Source of the DNA: Aurifilum marmelostoma
Taxonomy: Eukaryota > Ascomycota > Sordariomycetes > Diaporthales > Cryphonectriaceae
Length of the DNA: 64,000 nucleotides
Assembly: GCA_027559495.1 (NCBI GenBank)
Contig: JAMXSV010000005.1
Span: forward strand, 372,001-436,000
Direction: 5' to 3'
Shown piece by piece: positions 1 to 12,575 of this stretch (position 1 is the stretch's first letter; each line of letters begins with the position of its first letter). Both the position numbers and the translations under genes were made by a program. Below the pieces are notes generated by a model. That model was given only the letters and a program-made list of their open reading frames with translations, made no database searches and was not told the origin of the DNA.

Positions 1-312
1 ATACTAAAAAAAAAAATAGCAAACTTAAATTATGCGTAGACTTTAGATAACTTAATAATATAATAATTAAGGATTATTACTTACTGCTAAGAAGTAATGA
101 ATTATAAGATAGGATGCAAGGCGTATAATAGTTTACTGCATTTAATCTTAAAGAAGGATATTATTATATATAGATTGCAAAGGGATATAAATGGAAGATA
201 GCCTTTAGAATTTGCTATAGATATTACGAATATTATATTATGCTATTTGGACTAATTAATGCATTAGCTATATTTTAATGCATAATTAACTATATTCTCT
301 GCAAATTCTTTA

Positions 313-351
313 ATATCTTTATTATTGCTTATCTAGATAATATTCTTATTT
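313..351 (+). pseudogene. Reverse transcriptase catalytic core (YLDN box), gypsy copy 1
   Basis: Reading frame from 313 gives a stretch around AYLDNILIY, the motif C of gypsy reverse transcriptases, with the usual second Asp replaced by Asn. The - strand copy at about 9120-9155 reads the same AYLDN, so the Asn is either a feature of this family or a shared mutation. RNase H should follow but is too damaged to delimit. Confidence 0.75.
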
Positions 352-1559
352 ACTTAAAGGATCTTAAGATATATAAATAATATATGCGAACTATATTATA
401 GATGCTGTAAGATGCTAAGATGCTAGTAGAACTTATTAAATATTATTTCTATATTTAGAAAGTAGATTACCTTAGATATACTCTTAAACTAAGCGCAATT
501 TGCATATAGAAAGATAAAATTAAGGCAATTAAGGATTAGCCTGCATTTAGAAATCTTATAGATATTTGAGCATTTCTTAGATATATTAATTTCTATAGAT
601 AGTTTATTAAGAATTATAGTAAGGAAATTAAGCCTCTTATAGAACTTACTAAAAAAGAAATGCTATTTTATTAGGTAGAAGAATAATAGCAAGTATTTAA
701 TAAGATTAAGGATCTTATATCAAAAGACCTAGTTTGCAAAGAACTAGACCTTAGCAAGGAACTTAAGTTATATATAGATGTATTAGACTTTGCTATTAGA
801 GCAGAATTTAACTAGTATAATAAAAAAGAATAATTAAGACTAATTGCTAACTTCTTAAAAAAGCTTAATAGACTAGAATTGCAGTATAGAATACTAGATA
901 AGGAATTTATAGCTATTATAGAAGCATTTAAGGAATAGGAATAATATTTTATTAGCGCAAAATACTAAATTAAAGTATTCTTTAATTACAAAAATCTTAC
1001 TATATTTACTATAATAAAGATACTTAATAGATAATAAGTAAGATAGGCAAAGTACTTATTATAGTTTAATCTTAAGATTATTTATATTTAAAGAAAGGAA
1101 AATGTTAGAGTAGATGCTTTTAGTAGAAGATTTAATTATTAGAATAAGGTTATAGAAGAAATCTAGGATATCTTTATAATAAATAAGAAAGGAAATCTTA
1201 TTAATATATATAGAGAGCTAAATGCTATCCTTAGAATTAGTTAAATAAGCAAGAATCTAGAAGATATAACTTTAGAGGAATAAAATTAGTATATTTAGGA
1301 TATATATAGTGCTCTAGCATATAGATATTAGGGAGTTAGGGCAATTTTAGTATGGATTTTAAGATACTAAAACCTGCTAGGCCTTAAGAAAAAAGTTAAG
1401 AACCTCTTATAGAATTATAATAGTTGCAAGAAGAATAAGGCGGAAAGATATAAGCCTTATAGATTGCTTTATTCTTTATTAGTACTAAGTTTGGTTTAGT
1501 AATTAGCTAGCCTAGACTTTATTATTAAGCTATCTTTTTTATAAAAACCTTTAACTAAA

Positions 1560-1760
1560 GTGCAATTTAATAGTATTCTAGTAATAGTTTGCAGATTAAG
1601 CAAGTATGCTTACTTTCTACTATATAAGGAGAGCAGTATAGCAGAAGACCTTGTATATATATTTCTTAGAATAATTATAGCTAACTATAGCATACTATAG
1701 GAAATTATCTTAGATAGGGATAGAAAGTTTGCGTCGAACTTCTAGATCTTACTTATAAAG
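1560..1760 (+). pseudogene. Gypsy integrase core fragment, copy 1
   Basis: The frame reads SILVIVCRLSKYAYF, then YKESSIAEDL, then ILDRDRKFASNF, matching the DDE integrase core of fungal chromoviruses, in which it is followed by the second catalytic Asp of the ISDRDxxF box. The counterpart in copy 2 is the - strand frame 7909-7724. Interrupted by a stop near 1698; not functional. Confidence 0.85.
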
Positions 1761-2369
1761 CAGCTTAGAGCAGCTTATAAGATATTAACTATATTTTATC
1801 TATAAATAGATAGATAAATAGAATATATAAATTAAATTTTAGAATAATATCTATATTATTATATTAATTATAAATAAGATAATTAGATTAAATTATTACT
1901 ATTAGCGCAGTTTATATATAATAGCGCAGATATAAGTATAATAAAGGTATTGCTATTCTATATAGTATATAGATATAATCTTATAGCGTATTATAAAGTA
2001 TTGCTAGGGGCAAATGTAGAAGTAGCAAATAAGAAAGCTTAAAGGATTTAGAAAATCTATAAAGAATTGCAGTAAGAACTTGCATTTATTAGAGAATAAA
2101 TAATAAAATATATAAATATTAAGAGGATTAAGGGACTAATTCTTAAGAAGGGAGATAAGGTCTATCTTTTTTAATAAAATATTAAAATAAAGAGATTTAG
2201 TAATAAGCTTAACTATAAAAAGCTTAGTCTATTTAAGATTTTGCAGAAAATCTTACTAGTTAACTATAAACTTGCACTCTCCTATAGCATAAGAATATAT
2301 TTAGTCTTCTATATTTTACTACTTAAGCTAGCAATATAGAATATAAAGATTAATAATAGTATTAAAATT

Positions 2370-2525
2370 AAAAATAATAAACTAGAATATAAAATTAGAA
2401 AAATCCTTAAGTATAGAGGATAGAATAATATACTAGAATATCTAATTAAATAGAAAGGCTATCCCTTAAGCGAAAATATATAGGAATCTTTAGAAAATAT
2501 TACTAATATACTAAAATAGCTTATA
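2370..2525 (+). pseudogene. Integrase C-terminal chromodomain, gypsy copy 1
   Basis: The decayed frame contains ILEYLIK, stop, KGYPLSENI, stop, ESLENITN. Restoring Trp at the two stops in thought (TGG to TAG is the G-to-A change RIP makes) gives the usual chromodomain pattern with aromatic positions. This places the element among chromoviruses of the Ty3/gypsy order. Confidence 0.8.
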
Positions 2526-3386
2526 TAATACTAGTTTAAGAAAGGATAGTTATAGTAGTAATTAGTTAATCTATAGAAATATTAGGAATATAGCTTATTA
2601 GTTAAAATATTTTACTAGTTAATAAAATAAGCTACTAATTAAGGAAATACTAGTTAGAGATAATATTAGAGGAAAAAGATATACTAAGCTAGGCTAAGAG
2701 TTAGCGGCTAACTAAAGGTCTAGCTATATTTTCTAGCTTATATTTATCTAGAATACTTAGGTTTAGTAGGGTCTAACTAGCTTTCTTTATAAGCTAGCTA
2801 TTAGAGGAAGGACTTTTAGAAGCTAAGGCCTTAGCGCCTTAGTTGGCCTTTTTAGCAGTTAAATACTTAGCCTTAGCCTCTGCCTTCTCTGCCTCTAAAT
2901 GCTCTAACTCTTCTAGATTTATTAAGCCCTAATAAATAGCCCGAGCTATCTTCTCTCTTTATATCTTCTTCTATTAGCGAAGATGCATTAACTTTAGCTT
3001 AAGATTTTCGATTTTGTTTTCTAACTTTTAATGCTAGGAGGAGATATTAAGAAGCTTAGAAGAGTTGGTTAGTTTAAGAATATTGCATTTAGAATATTAG
3101 CAATGCATGTACTTAGCGCACTAGGAAGAATCTTTAGGAGATACCTAATAAGATTTTAAGCTTTAAGCATTATAAAAAGAATAAGGAATTATAATAATAG
3201 CTTTAGAAAGAATAATTAAATAGAGAGACTTCTTCTGCTTTAATCTATTAGAATAAGGATTAAAAGATTTTAGTTTTGTAACTCTATTTAATATCTTAAT
3301 TAAGAAGGCATAATAATATAGCAAGATAATAGCAGGAAAACTTATAAGAAAATCGTTAGGGATAATAATCTATAAGAGAAAGATAA

Positions 3387-3917
3387 TATTATAATTTATC
3401 TAATATATAGATTATAATAAAGATTGCAGTATAGCACTAAGGCTATATAGAATAGATTATAGAGAGCTAAGAGTCTAATACTTTAGAATAGAACTAGCAT
3501 AATAAGATTATATAAGCTAGGATTAGGATTATAAAGGTTGCTTAATTAAAGGAGTTAATATTAACTTTATTAACTAGTTAAAGGAATTGATATTAACTTA
3601 GTTAACTAGTTAAAGGATTTGATATCGACTCTAGCCTACCCCTGCTAGGAAGGAACTAATATTACTAATAAAGGACTGAAGAATGGGTTATATAAGGGAT
3701 ATATTTGCTACTATTAGATAGATTTAGCATATAGCTCTTTAGTTATTAATCTAAGTATTACTTCTGATATAAGTAATAGCTTTACTGCTAGTAATATACT
3801 GCAGAAGACTTTAGAAATTATTTCTATACTCTTTAGATTATACTTTAATATCCTTCTTGCCTAATATAAACCCTTATATACTTGTTGTATACCCTGGTTA
3901 TGGCAGTGCTTATTATA
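3387..3917 (+). repeat. 3' LTR of gypsy copy 1 (531 bp)
   Basis: This is the reverse complement of the LTRs at 5552-6082 and 12576-13106, with the same length of 531 bp. It is preceded by the purine-rich tract at about 3374-3386, the expected polypurine primer site. Ends read TATTATAA and TTATA, which are the TG..CA ends after G-to-A and C-to-T changes. Confidence 0.9.
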
Positions 3918-5551
3918 CTTAGTATAATAGCATTGCTTAAATTTAGCCTATAATTATTATTTAGAAAGCATTTATTAAAGAAAGCCTTATAAAAATACTA
4001 GTTTAGTGCCTTTATTTAATTATTAATAGTAAAGTTTGTAATAGCTATTATTGCTTTAAATAGATAAGGCTATAGTAAGTATAGCATCTTTAGGTCCTCT
4101 ATTTAGCAGTATGCTTTTTCTATAATAATGTAATTTAAATATTTAGCTAGGCTATTCTATTTAAGTGTATATAGTAATAATAGCATTAGCCTAATCCTCT
4201 TCTTTCTAAGCTATTATTAAAGCTTATTTTTATCTTTTTCTAAAAGCTCTATATTATTATTTATATAGACTTTCTAAATTTTAGCTTTCTACTAATAATA
4301 TAAGATTTTAAGCATCTTTAAGATCTTCTTAAAGCCTAATTCCTTATTAGAAAGTATAGTAAACTAATAATAAGCATATTTCCCTTTAATAGCAAGGATA
4401 TTATATTATTTGCTATTTATTCTTTCTATTGCTATAAAAAAGGAGTTAAAATACTAGACCTTTCTAGCGCTTTTAGGCTTAGTAAATTCTTAGCTTAGTA
4501 TATGCTTAAAGATCTTTCTATAGTTATAAGCTTTATATATAAAGTTTTTCTTTTATTTAGAAGAAAGCACTTCTAGCTTAATGCTAGCTACTGCTAAGGC
4601 AGTTCTTAAAATAGCTTCTTTGCTAATATGCTTTAGGCATTAATGCTATTTAGCTAGATTAATAGCTAGGGCTAAGGATTTTATAGCTTTATTTAAGAGG
4701 AATGCGCTATGCGCTATTAGAGTAATAATATTAAAGTTATTATTAAACTATATAATTATGCTATATTCTTAGGGCTTAAGAAAATCGAAGTTTCGAATTC
4801 TTAAGCCTTTCTTATAAAGATATAAAATGCTAATAATATTTTAAGCAAATTTAGGGCAGAAATATATTTAATATAAGATAAGATTATTAGTAATGCTATT
4901 AACTTTGCACTTTAGCTATACTATTCTAACTCTAAGAGAAATAATTAGACCTTTTTCTATAGTAATAGCTAGTATATTTATTAAATAGTTAAAACTAGTA
5001 AACTTTTCTTTAGTGCTAAAGATATAGTAGGTAATATCTATATTGCTATAAATCTCTTATTAATAGAGTTATTAATAGAAATATTAATATTAAGTAGAGA
5101 AAAGAATATAGTAATAATATGCAATTAGTAATAATAGTTTTTTTATATATTAAGGTTTTTAGAGGATTTAATATATTTAGGGCTTAAAATAGCCTAATTT
5201 AAGCTTTTTAATTAGCTAGATTTGTAGTAGGCATTAAGTATAGCTTAAGAGAAGAGAAAAGCATATTAATAATCTTTTTCTTTAATAGCTTATTATTTAG
5301 ATATAAAGTTTGCTTTTTAAGTGCTTATATTTCTATCTTTTTTATTATTCTTTTTCTCTATTTTTTCCTTATATTTTTACTTATTCTTTTTCTGCCTTTT
5401 CTTAGGATAAATAGATTAATAGTTATTAGCTAAGTAGTTATAATAAGGGTATATTTCATTATTTTTTTTCTTACTCTTTTTTTCTTTTATTGCTTTATAA
5501 GATTTGCGCTTTTAAAAGTCTTTAAATTCCTTACCTTATTAATATAGTTAG
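3918..5551 (-). mobile_element. Ty1/copia element remnant, inner part
   Basis: Read on the - strand this stretch carries, in the copia order, a zinc-knuckle-like segment with Cys changed to Tyr (about 5410-5460), a protease-like segment containing FAQNIISILYLYKKGLRI, the gag-pre-integrase box LAKxHxCLKHISKEAI (4621-4660), and the integrase end with IIEKAYC and PYLFKAI (about 4020-4145). All are riddled with stops. The reading breaks off at the LTR of gypsy copy 1 (3917) and at the insertion site of copy 2 (5551). The last five bases (GTTAG, 5547-5551) are the target-site duplication of copy 2. Identity rests on motif order, not on an alignment. Confidence 0.65.
5547..5551. repeat. Target-site duplication GTTAG, left copy
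   Basis: GTTAG directly precedes the LTR end at 5552 and is repeated directly after the other LTR at 13107-13111. Five bases is the usual duplication length for Ty3/gypsy integrases. It proves that the two LTRs belong to one insertion. Confidence 0.9.
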
Positions 5552-6082
5552 TGTAATGAGCACTGCCGTAACCGGGGTATACAACAAGTACACAAAGGGT
5601 TTATATTAGGCAAGAACGATATTAAAGTATAATCTAAAGAATACAGAAACAACTTTCAAAGTCTTCTGCAGTATATCACTAGCAGTAAAGCTATTACTTA
5701 TATCAGAGGTAATACTTAGATTAACAACTAAAGAGCTATATACTAAATCTATCTAATAGTAATAAATATATCCTTATATATCCCGTTCTTTAGTCCTTTA
5801 TAAGTAGTATTAGTTCCTTCTTAGCAGGGGTAGGCTAGGGTCGATATCGAATCCTTTGATTAGCTAACTAAGTTAATACCAATTCCTTCAACTAGTTAAT
5901 AAAGTCAATATCGACTCCTTTAACTAAGCAACCTTTATAACCCTAACCCTAGCTTATATAATCTTATTATGCTAGTTCTATCCTAGAGTATTAGACTTCT
6001 AGCTCTCTATAGTCCATTCTATATAGCCTTAATACTATGCTATAATCTTTATTATAATCTGCATATTAGATAGATTATAATA
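5552..6082 (-). repeat. 3' LTR of gypsy copy 2 (531 bp)
   Basis: It matches the LTRs at 12576-13106 and (inverted) 3387-3917. Its outer end keeps the unmutated TGTAAT, i.e. ..ATTACA in element direction, so the original terminal CA is visible. A purine-rich tract complementary to about 6083-6100 is the polypurine tract next to the 3' LTR. Confidence 0.92.
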
Positions 6083-6964
6083 TTATCTCCCTTCTATAGA
6101 TTATTATCCCTAATAATTTTCTTATAAATTTTCTTACTATTATCCTACTGCATTATTATGCCTTCCTAATTAGAATATCGAATAGAGTTGCAAAACTAAA
6201 ATCTTTTAATCCTTATTTTAATAGATTGAAGCAGAAGAAGTTCCTTTATTTAATTATTCTTTCTAAAGCTATTATTATAATTCCTTATTCTTTCTATAAT
6301 GCTTAGGGCTTAAAATCTTATTAGGTATTCCCTAAGGATTCTTCCTAGTGCGCTAAGTGCATGCATTGCTAATATTCCAAATGCAATGTTCTAGAGCTAA
6401 CTAACTCTTCTAAGCTTCTTAACATCTCCTCCTAGCATTAAAAGTTAAAGGATAAAATCGAAGATCTTAAGCTAAAGTTAATGCGCCTCTACTAATAGAA
6501 GAAGATATAGAAAGAGAAGATAGCTTAGGCTATTTATTGAGGCCTAATGAATCTGGGAGAGTTAGAGCGTCTAGAGGCAGAGGAGGCAGAGGCTAAGGCT
6601 AAGCGCCTAGCTACTAAAGAGGCTAATTAAGGCGCTAAAGCCTTAGCTCCTAAGGGCTCTCCTTTTAATAGCTAGCCCATAGGGGAGGCTAGTTAGACCC
6701 TACTAAACCTAAGTATTCTAGATAAATATAGGCTAGAAGATATAGCTAGATCTTTAGTTAGCCGCTAACCCTTAGCCTAGCTTAATACATCTTTTCCTTC
6801 TAGTACTATCCCTAATTAGTATTTCCTTAATTAGTAGCTTATTTTGTTAACTAATAGGGTATTTTGACTAATAGGCTGTATTTCTAATATTTCTATAAGC
6901 TAATTAGTTACTGCTGCAACTATTCTTTCTTAAACTAGTATTATGCAAGCTATTCTAGTGCATT

Positions 6965-7115
6965 AGTAATATTTTCTAGGAGTTCCTATATATTTTCGCT
7001 TAAGGGATAGCCTTTCTATTTAACTAGATATTCTAGTATATTATTCTATTCTCTATGCTTAAGGATTTTTCTAACCTTATATTCTAGTTCGTTATCTTTG
7101 ACTTCGATACTATTA
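6965..7115 (-). pseudogene. Integrase C-terminal chromodomain, gypsy copy 2
   Basis: On the - strand the frame reads NELEYKVRKILKHRE, stop, NNILEYLVK, stop, KGYPLSENI, stop, ELLENITN. This is the chromodomain, with each stop at the place of a conserved Trp or Arg. It is the same domain as in copy 1 at 2370-2525. Confidence 0.82.
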
Positions 7116-7723
7116 TTAATCTTTACATTCTATATAGCTAGCTTAAGTAGTAAAATATAGAAAACTAGGTATATTCTTATACTATAGGGAAGTGCAAGTT
7201 CGTAGTTAATTAGTAAGATTTTCTGCAAAATCTTAAATGGACTAAGCTTTTTATAATTAAGCTTATTACTAGGTCTTTTTATCTTAATATTTCGTCGAAA
7301 AAGGTAGACCTTATCTCCCTTCTATAGGATTAGTTTCCTAATCCTCTTAGAGTTAGCATATTTAGTTATTTATTCTTATATAAACTAAAGTTCTTATTAA
7401 ATATCTTTTTAAACCTTCTTAATATGCTATATTTATTTTTCCACTGCTTTTGTATTTGCCTCTAGCAATGCTTTATAGTACGCTATCGGGTTATATCTGT
7501 AGAGTGCATAGAATAGTAAGGTCTTTATTATGCTTATATCTGCACTATTGTATGCAAATTGCGCTAATAGTAATAGTTTAACCTAGTTATTCTATTCTTA
7601 ATTAATATAGTATCTAAGGTATTATTTAATAATTTGGTTTATTTATTCTATTTGCTTATCTATTTATAAATAATAGGCTATTAATATTTTATAGTATACT
7701 CTAAGTTGCTTTATAAGTAATAT

Positions 7724-7909
7724 TTAGAAGTATAATATGAATTTTCTATCTCTATCTAAGATAATCTTTTCTAGTATGCTATAGTTAGCAATAATTATTC
7801 TAAGGAATATATATGCAAGTTCTTCTGCTATACTGCTTTCCTTATAGGGGAGAAAGTAAGCATACTTGCTTAGTCTGCAAACTACTACTAGGATGCTATT
7901 ATATTGCAC
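7724..7909 (-). pseudogene. Gypsy integrase core fragment, copy 2
   Basis: A 61-codon open stretch survives. It contains SILVVVCRLSKYAYFLPYKE, then SIAEELAYIFLRI and KIILDRDRKF. This is the integrase catalytic core of a chromovirus. Frames on both sides are closed by stops, so it is a relic of a longer pol frame, not a gene. Confidence 0.85.
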
Positions 7910-9117
7910 TTTAGTTAAGGGTTCTTATAAGATAGGTAGCTTAGTAATGAAGTCTAGACTAATTAATTGCTAAATAGTTATAGGTACTAGTAAGGGTTAT
8001 AGCAGTTTGTAAGGCTTATATCTTTTTGCCTTATTTTTCTTGCAACTATTGCATTTCTAAATAATTTCCTTAATTTATATCTTAAGGCCTAGTAGATTCT
8101 AATATTGCTTAATTTGTTTATAGATAGCCCTAACTCCTTAATGCCTATATGCTAGTGCGCTATATATATCCCTAATATATTCTTTTTATTCCTATAAAGT
8201 CATTTCTTCTAATTTCTTGCTCTAGTATATAATCCTAAGTATTGAGTTAATTTCTTATTTCTATATAAGGTTCTCTTTCTTATTCTAATTAAAAAGTATT
8301 TATTCCTTAATTCCTAATGCTAGTATATAATCCGATTATTAACTAAGAGCATTTGCTTTAGTATTTTCTTTTCTTTAAATATAGCTAATTTTGATATTGA
8401 ATTATAAGAGGAATTCTGCCTATTATACTTATCGCTTATTCAAAACCTTAGTTATTATAAATAATATAAGGTTCTTATAATTAGTAAGTACTTTAATTAG
8501 GTATTTTGCTCTAATAAGGTAGTATTGCTATTTCTGGAATATATACACTATAGCTATAAATTTCTTATTTGGGATTTTATATTATAGTTCTAAACTATTT
8601 AGCTTCTTTAAGAAGTTAGCAATAAGGTATAGTTTATTCTAATTATCTTATTAGATAAGTTCTCTGCTAAGTGTATAGTCTAATGCATTAGTTGCTACTT
8701 CGAATTCTTGGCTAGAGTCAGCTTCCCTTAAAATAGGTTCTTATATAACTTATTCTTTAATAGCGTTAAAGGCTTACTGCTTCTTTCCTATCTAATAGAA
8801 AGGTTTATCTTTTTTTATAAGCTCTATTATAGGTTATATAATCTTTGAGTACTATTAGATAAATTATTAGTAGAAGTTAGCATATTTAAGGAATGCTCTA
8901 ATATCTATAATATTCTTAGATATTAGCTAATTCCTAATTGCTTCTATCTTATCTTTTTGCATATATATGCATTCGGGTTTAATTATATATCTAAGGTAAT
9001 TAATCTTTTAAATATAGAAGTAGCTCTTTTTTAGTTTAATGAGGAGTTTAGCATTTTAGAAAGTCTATAGCACTTTTTGTATATGCTATTTATAAGTTGC
9101 TAAGTCCGAGGAGTAGA

Positions 9118-9165
9118 TAAGGATATTGTCGAGGTAGGCAATGATATAAATATCTAGATACTTCC
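9118..9165 (-). pseudogene. Reverse transcriptase catalytic core, gypsy copy 2
   Basis: The - strand reads KYLDIYIIAYLDNI, the YxDD-type box region of gypsy reverse transcriptase, lying between the protease relic (about 10,300) and the integrase (about 7,800). It is consistent with pol order PR-RT-RH-IN. Confidence 0.75.
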
Positions 9166-10282
9166 TAAATATCTAATTAATTATTTCCTAGAAAGATATA
9201 GGTGCATTAGTTAATCCGAATAGCATAACTAAGTATTTATAATGCCTATATCTTATGCAAAATGCTATTTTCTACTCTTCGCCTGCCTTTATCTTAATAA
9301 GATTATATGCTCTTTTAAGGTCTAATGCTATAAATCATTATGCGCCTTATAGTCAATCTTATAGTTCCTTAATAAGTGGTAATAAGTACTAATTCTTAAT
9401 TATAATATTATTAAGCTATCTATAATCTATATAGAGTTATAGTTTGCTGTTTTTCTTTAATATAAATAGGATTGGGTATTTTGCTAGTAATTATAATAGT
9501 TATATATAATCTTTCTTTAGGTTTTTATTAAGATATTCCCTAAGTGCTTCGAGTTGTGCTTTATCTAGTCTATAGATAGGGAAGAACTTAAGCTAAGTTT
9601 CTTCCTTAAGTAGGATTTTATAGTTATATAAATCATATTCTAGTAGTCCTATAACTAATTCTTCTTAGAATAGTTTTATAAACTTATAGTACTCTTCTAG
9701 TATACTAGCAAGTATTAAGGTTAGTCCTTCCTCTATTTCTGCTTTCTAAAGGAATAGTAGATACTATTAAGCATTTTATTGCAATTATCTATTATTTTTG
9801 CTCTATATTAGACCAAGTCTTCCTAATTAGTCTTCATTCACTTATATTTTTAATCTATATCTAATCTGCATTTATAGATTCAAGGCATTTATAGTTCTTC
9901 TCTATAAGCTATTAGTCCCTACTAATTTAGAGGTATATAGTAAGTACTTATTTAAGCGCCTATCTTAGCTATCCTTAGTAACTAAGTCTTATTCTGCACC
10001 TTTAATTGCAATTATCCCATTAGGTATAGCTTATTCCTAAGAGATCTAGCTAGTAGTCTAATTAATTCGAGAATTATGCTCCTTAAGCTATAGAAGTTCT
10101 AATATTATATTATAATATGCTATATTTATAATATTAAAAGAAACAAATATTATATATCCTTAGTTCAAAATAGATAAATAATTAGTCTCCTTATTGATTA
10201 CCCCTTAGTTATATGCAATAAGTTATCCTTCTATAGTATTAAGTATATAAAGCTTCTCTTTCTATTGCTATAGTATTTTTGC

Positions 10283-10340
10283 CATATTAATAATGCAGGG
10301 GGATATATAATTCTCTTATGCGCTGCTATCTAATAGCGCG
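10283..10340 (-). pseudogene. Retroviral-type aspartic protease relic, gypsy copy 2
   Basis: On the - strand the frame reads ALLDSSA, stop, ENYISPCII. The LDSGA active-site box of retropepsins is recognisable, with Gly changed to Ser (GGC to AGC, a G-to-A change), followed by the usual NxIS. Its position between zinc knuckle and RT fits a gypsy pol polyprotein. Confidence 0.7.
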
Positions 10341-11590
10341 CTATAATATCAGTTATCGATATTTATATTAAGCTATATATATATATAGCTTCCTTTTGCT
10401 ATTATGCATAGGGACCTTGTAATTCTAATTAACTATTATTCTTTTATAAGCAATCTTTTCTTTTTAGGGCCTTTTTAGCCGCTTGCTAAGCTAGTGCCTT
10501 AGCTTATTATTATGCGTACTTATAACGCTTCTTATTGCATTGCTATATGTACTAGGCATATGCCTTATTCTATATATAGATAGTGCATTATTCTACTAGA
10601 TATTGCTACTATTTGCGTTTTTTGTCTACGCAAGGCCTGGGGCAATCTTCTAATAGTCCGATAAGTGCATTATAGTATTTCTTCTCCAATACTTCCCTAA
10701 ACTATAGTTCGGATTCCTTATATGCCTAAATAAGTTATCCTTCTTCTCTAGTTAGGAACTATCTATATTTAACCTTTTCCTTAAAATAGGTTTAATAGCT
10801 ATAATAGATATATAAGATCTATGCTAATTAGTAGTATCTAAGATAGAATGCATTAATCCTAGAATCCTCTAATTCATTTGCTTTATAATTCTAAAGTAAG
10901 ATGCTCTTAAAGAGGGTTTTTAGAGATATTTTATATACAAGGTATTCTATTTAAACATTAATATTCTAGTAATTAGAACTAAGGCTGCTGCATTAGGTAG
11001 TTAGTACTAATTCCTCTGAGTTATCTATATATTATTGCATAATAAGCTTAAGTAGGATATTGGGCTATCTATCCTAGAGGGTTTCTTCTTCAAGAATAAG
11101 TGTCTCTATAGTATATTCTTCTGTGGGGGCTAGAGTAAAGTCCGCATTTTCTGAGTCATCGTCGCGCTTATCGTAGGCTAGGGATGCTATAATATCCGAT
11201 ATATGCTTATTATTATCCGTAAGCTATATAAGATAATGCTATAGAGGAAATTTTCTTAGGTCCTATTCTTCCTTGGATCTCTAACCTATAGGGTTAGTAG
11301 AATAGTCTAATTATTCTTCTTTAATAGAAGTCCTGCTTTCGATAGCAAGTTATCGTCGTCCCTTGGGTTTCCAGAAGAACTATTCTAAACCTTCTTTCTC
11401 TAAGAGATATAATACGCAACTATTATTATAATATATAGTCTAACTAAAAGATTTATAATCAATAGAGTCTATCACTTGCTTTATTAGGATATTTTTATTT
11501 AAATAATTAGGTTCCTATTAAGTAGCAATACTAAGCTATTGTCTTTCTTAGATAGATTGCTATTATTTCCTTTATAGTTATTAATATTCC

Positions 11591-11630
11591 TATGCAAAGT
11601 GTCTAGGCTTTCTATAATTAAAGCACGCCC
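11591..11630 (-). pseudogene. Gag zinc knuckle relic, gypsy copy 2
   Basis: The - strand reads ACFNYRKPRHFA, a CCHC zinc knuckle (CxxCxxxGHxxxxC type) in which the second Cys has become Tyr (TGT to TAT). It lies about 350 bp downstream of the capsid part in element direction. Confidence 0.7.
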
Positions 11631-11982
11631 TATTGCTTTTGCCTTAAGTTTAAAAGTTATTGCGTCGATGCGTAGCATCTAGTTCTATTAGGCTAGCATG
11701 CATGCTACTGCTTTATGCTATACTTATATAATTCTATTATTTTCCTTAGTAGTTCTGCTAAAGCTAGTAGCATCTTCTACTATTAGCTGGGGCTCTGAAC
11801 TTCTATAGTTATCTATTACCCTTGCAGTTTTTCTCTTATTATTATTTGAAGATATAGTTATCGATTTATACTACTATTGCAATATATTCTGCTAGGTTAT
11901 TAGGTTAGTCTATCTTATAAAGTTTATCTTTAACCTTATCCTTTAGTCTTTTATAGAACTAGAATATTAATGCTTTGTCTTC

Positions 11983-12177
11983 CTAGCTAACTTGTCTTGC
12001 ATATTGCCTGAATTTGGCTGCATAATCTAAAGCAGCTTTAGTCTGCTTAAAGTCTATAAGACTGCGTTCTGCTATATGCTTCTTATCTAGGTTGCTAAAT
12101 GCGTTCTTAAGTGCTTTTTCGAAACCTTTGAATAAGTTAAAGATGGCTTTAGTTTCCTTATTACGATTATTAGGCAT
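11983..12177 (-). pseudogene. Gag capsid fragment, gypsy copy 2
   Basis: A 64-codon open stretch contains AERSLIDFKQTKAALDYAAKF, the segment typical of the retrotransposon gag capsid domain (length of linker and the ..DYAxxFxxYA pattern). Frames upstream and downstream are closed. It sits at the 5' end of the element, just inside the 5' LTR. Confidence 0.75.
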
Positions 12178-12575
12178 AGTTAGGTTATTAAGATAGTCTC
12201 GAAGGGAAAGTTTAAACTAGGCAAGAGCATTGCCTTCCAACTAAGTCCCTGCAAAGACCGCCTTCTCTCCCTTATCTGTAAACTAGGCTAAATAGTAGAG
12301 AAAGTAGGCTTTATACTAAGTAATAAAAGCTTAAAGAGTGCCTTTTAATCCTTTATAAAGGATAGGCTTATCTATCTTATAGACCCTAATCTAAGTATTG
12401 CTGGATTCTTTAAATTCCTAAATGCAAGCCTATAAAGCTATAATAGTTTGCTGCAGCTTAGCGCTAATCTAGGCCCTGCCTATAATAGAGGGGGTTAGAG
12501 TCTAGGGAGATATTATATTTCTATATTGCCTAAAAAGGAGTATACTAAACTATACTTAAATAAGAATTATTAAAA

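Larger units (their letters stand above)
1..3917 (+). mobile_element. Ty3/gypsy chromovirus, copy 1, RIP-mutated, cut by left window edge
   Basis: This is the 3' half of an LTR retrotransposon read on the + strand. Through many stops it still shows the reverse transcriptase core AYLDNI (about 325-345), integrase (about 1560-1760), a chromodomain (about 2380-2520) and a 531-bp 3' LTR. The same domains, in the same order and spacing, occur in the complete copy at 5552-13106. Almost every C/G change is of C-to-T or G-to-A type and TpA is very frequent, as RIP produces. It cannot encode a working element. The gag and protease part lies outside the window. The base after the LTR (3918) belongs to a different, copia-type sequence, so this copy appears to have inserted into it. 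Confidence 0.9.

Noticed and set aside
5938..5955. CCCTAACCCTA, telomere-like repeat (also at about 12962)
   Set aside because: Only two units, and it occurs at the same place in the LTRs, so it is part of the retrotransposon and not a telomere tract.
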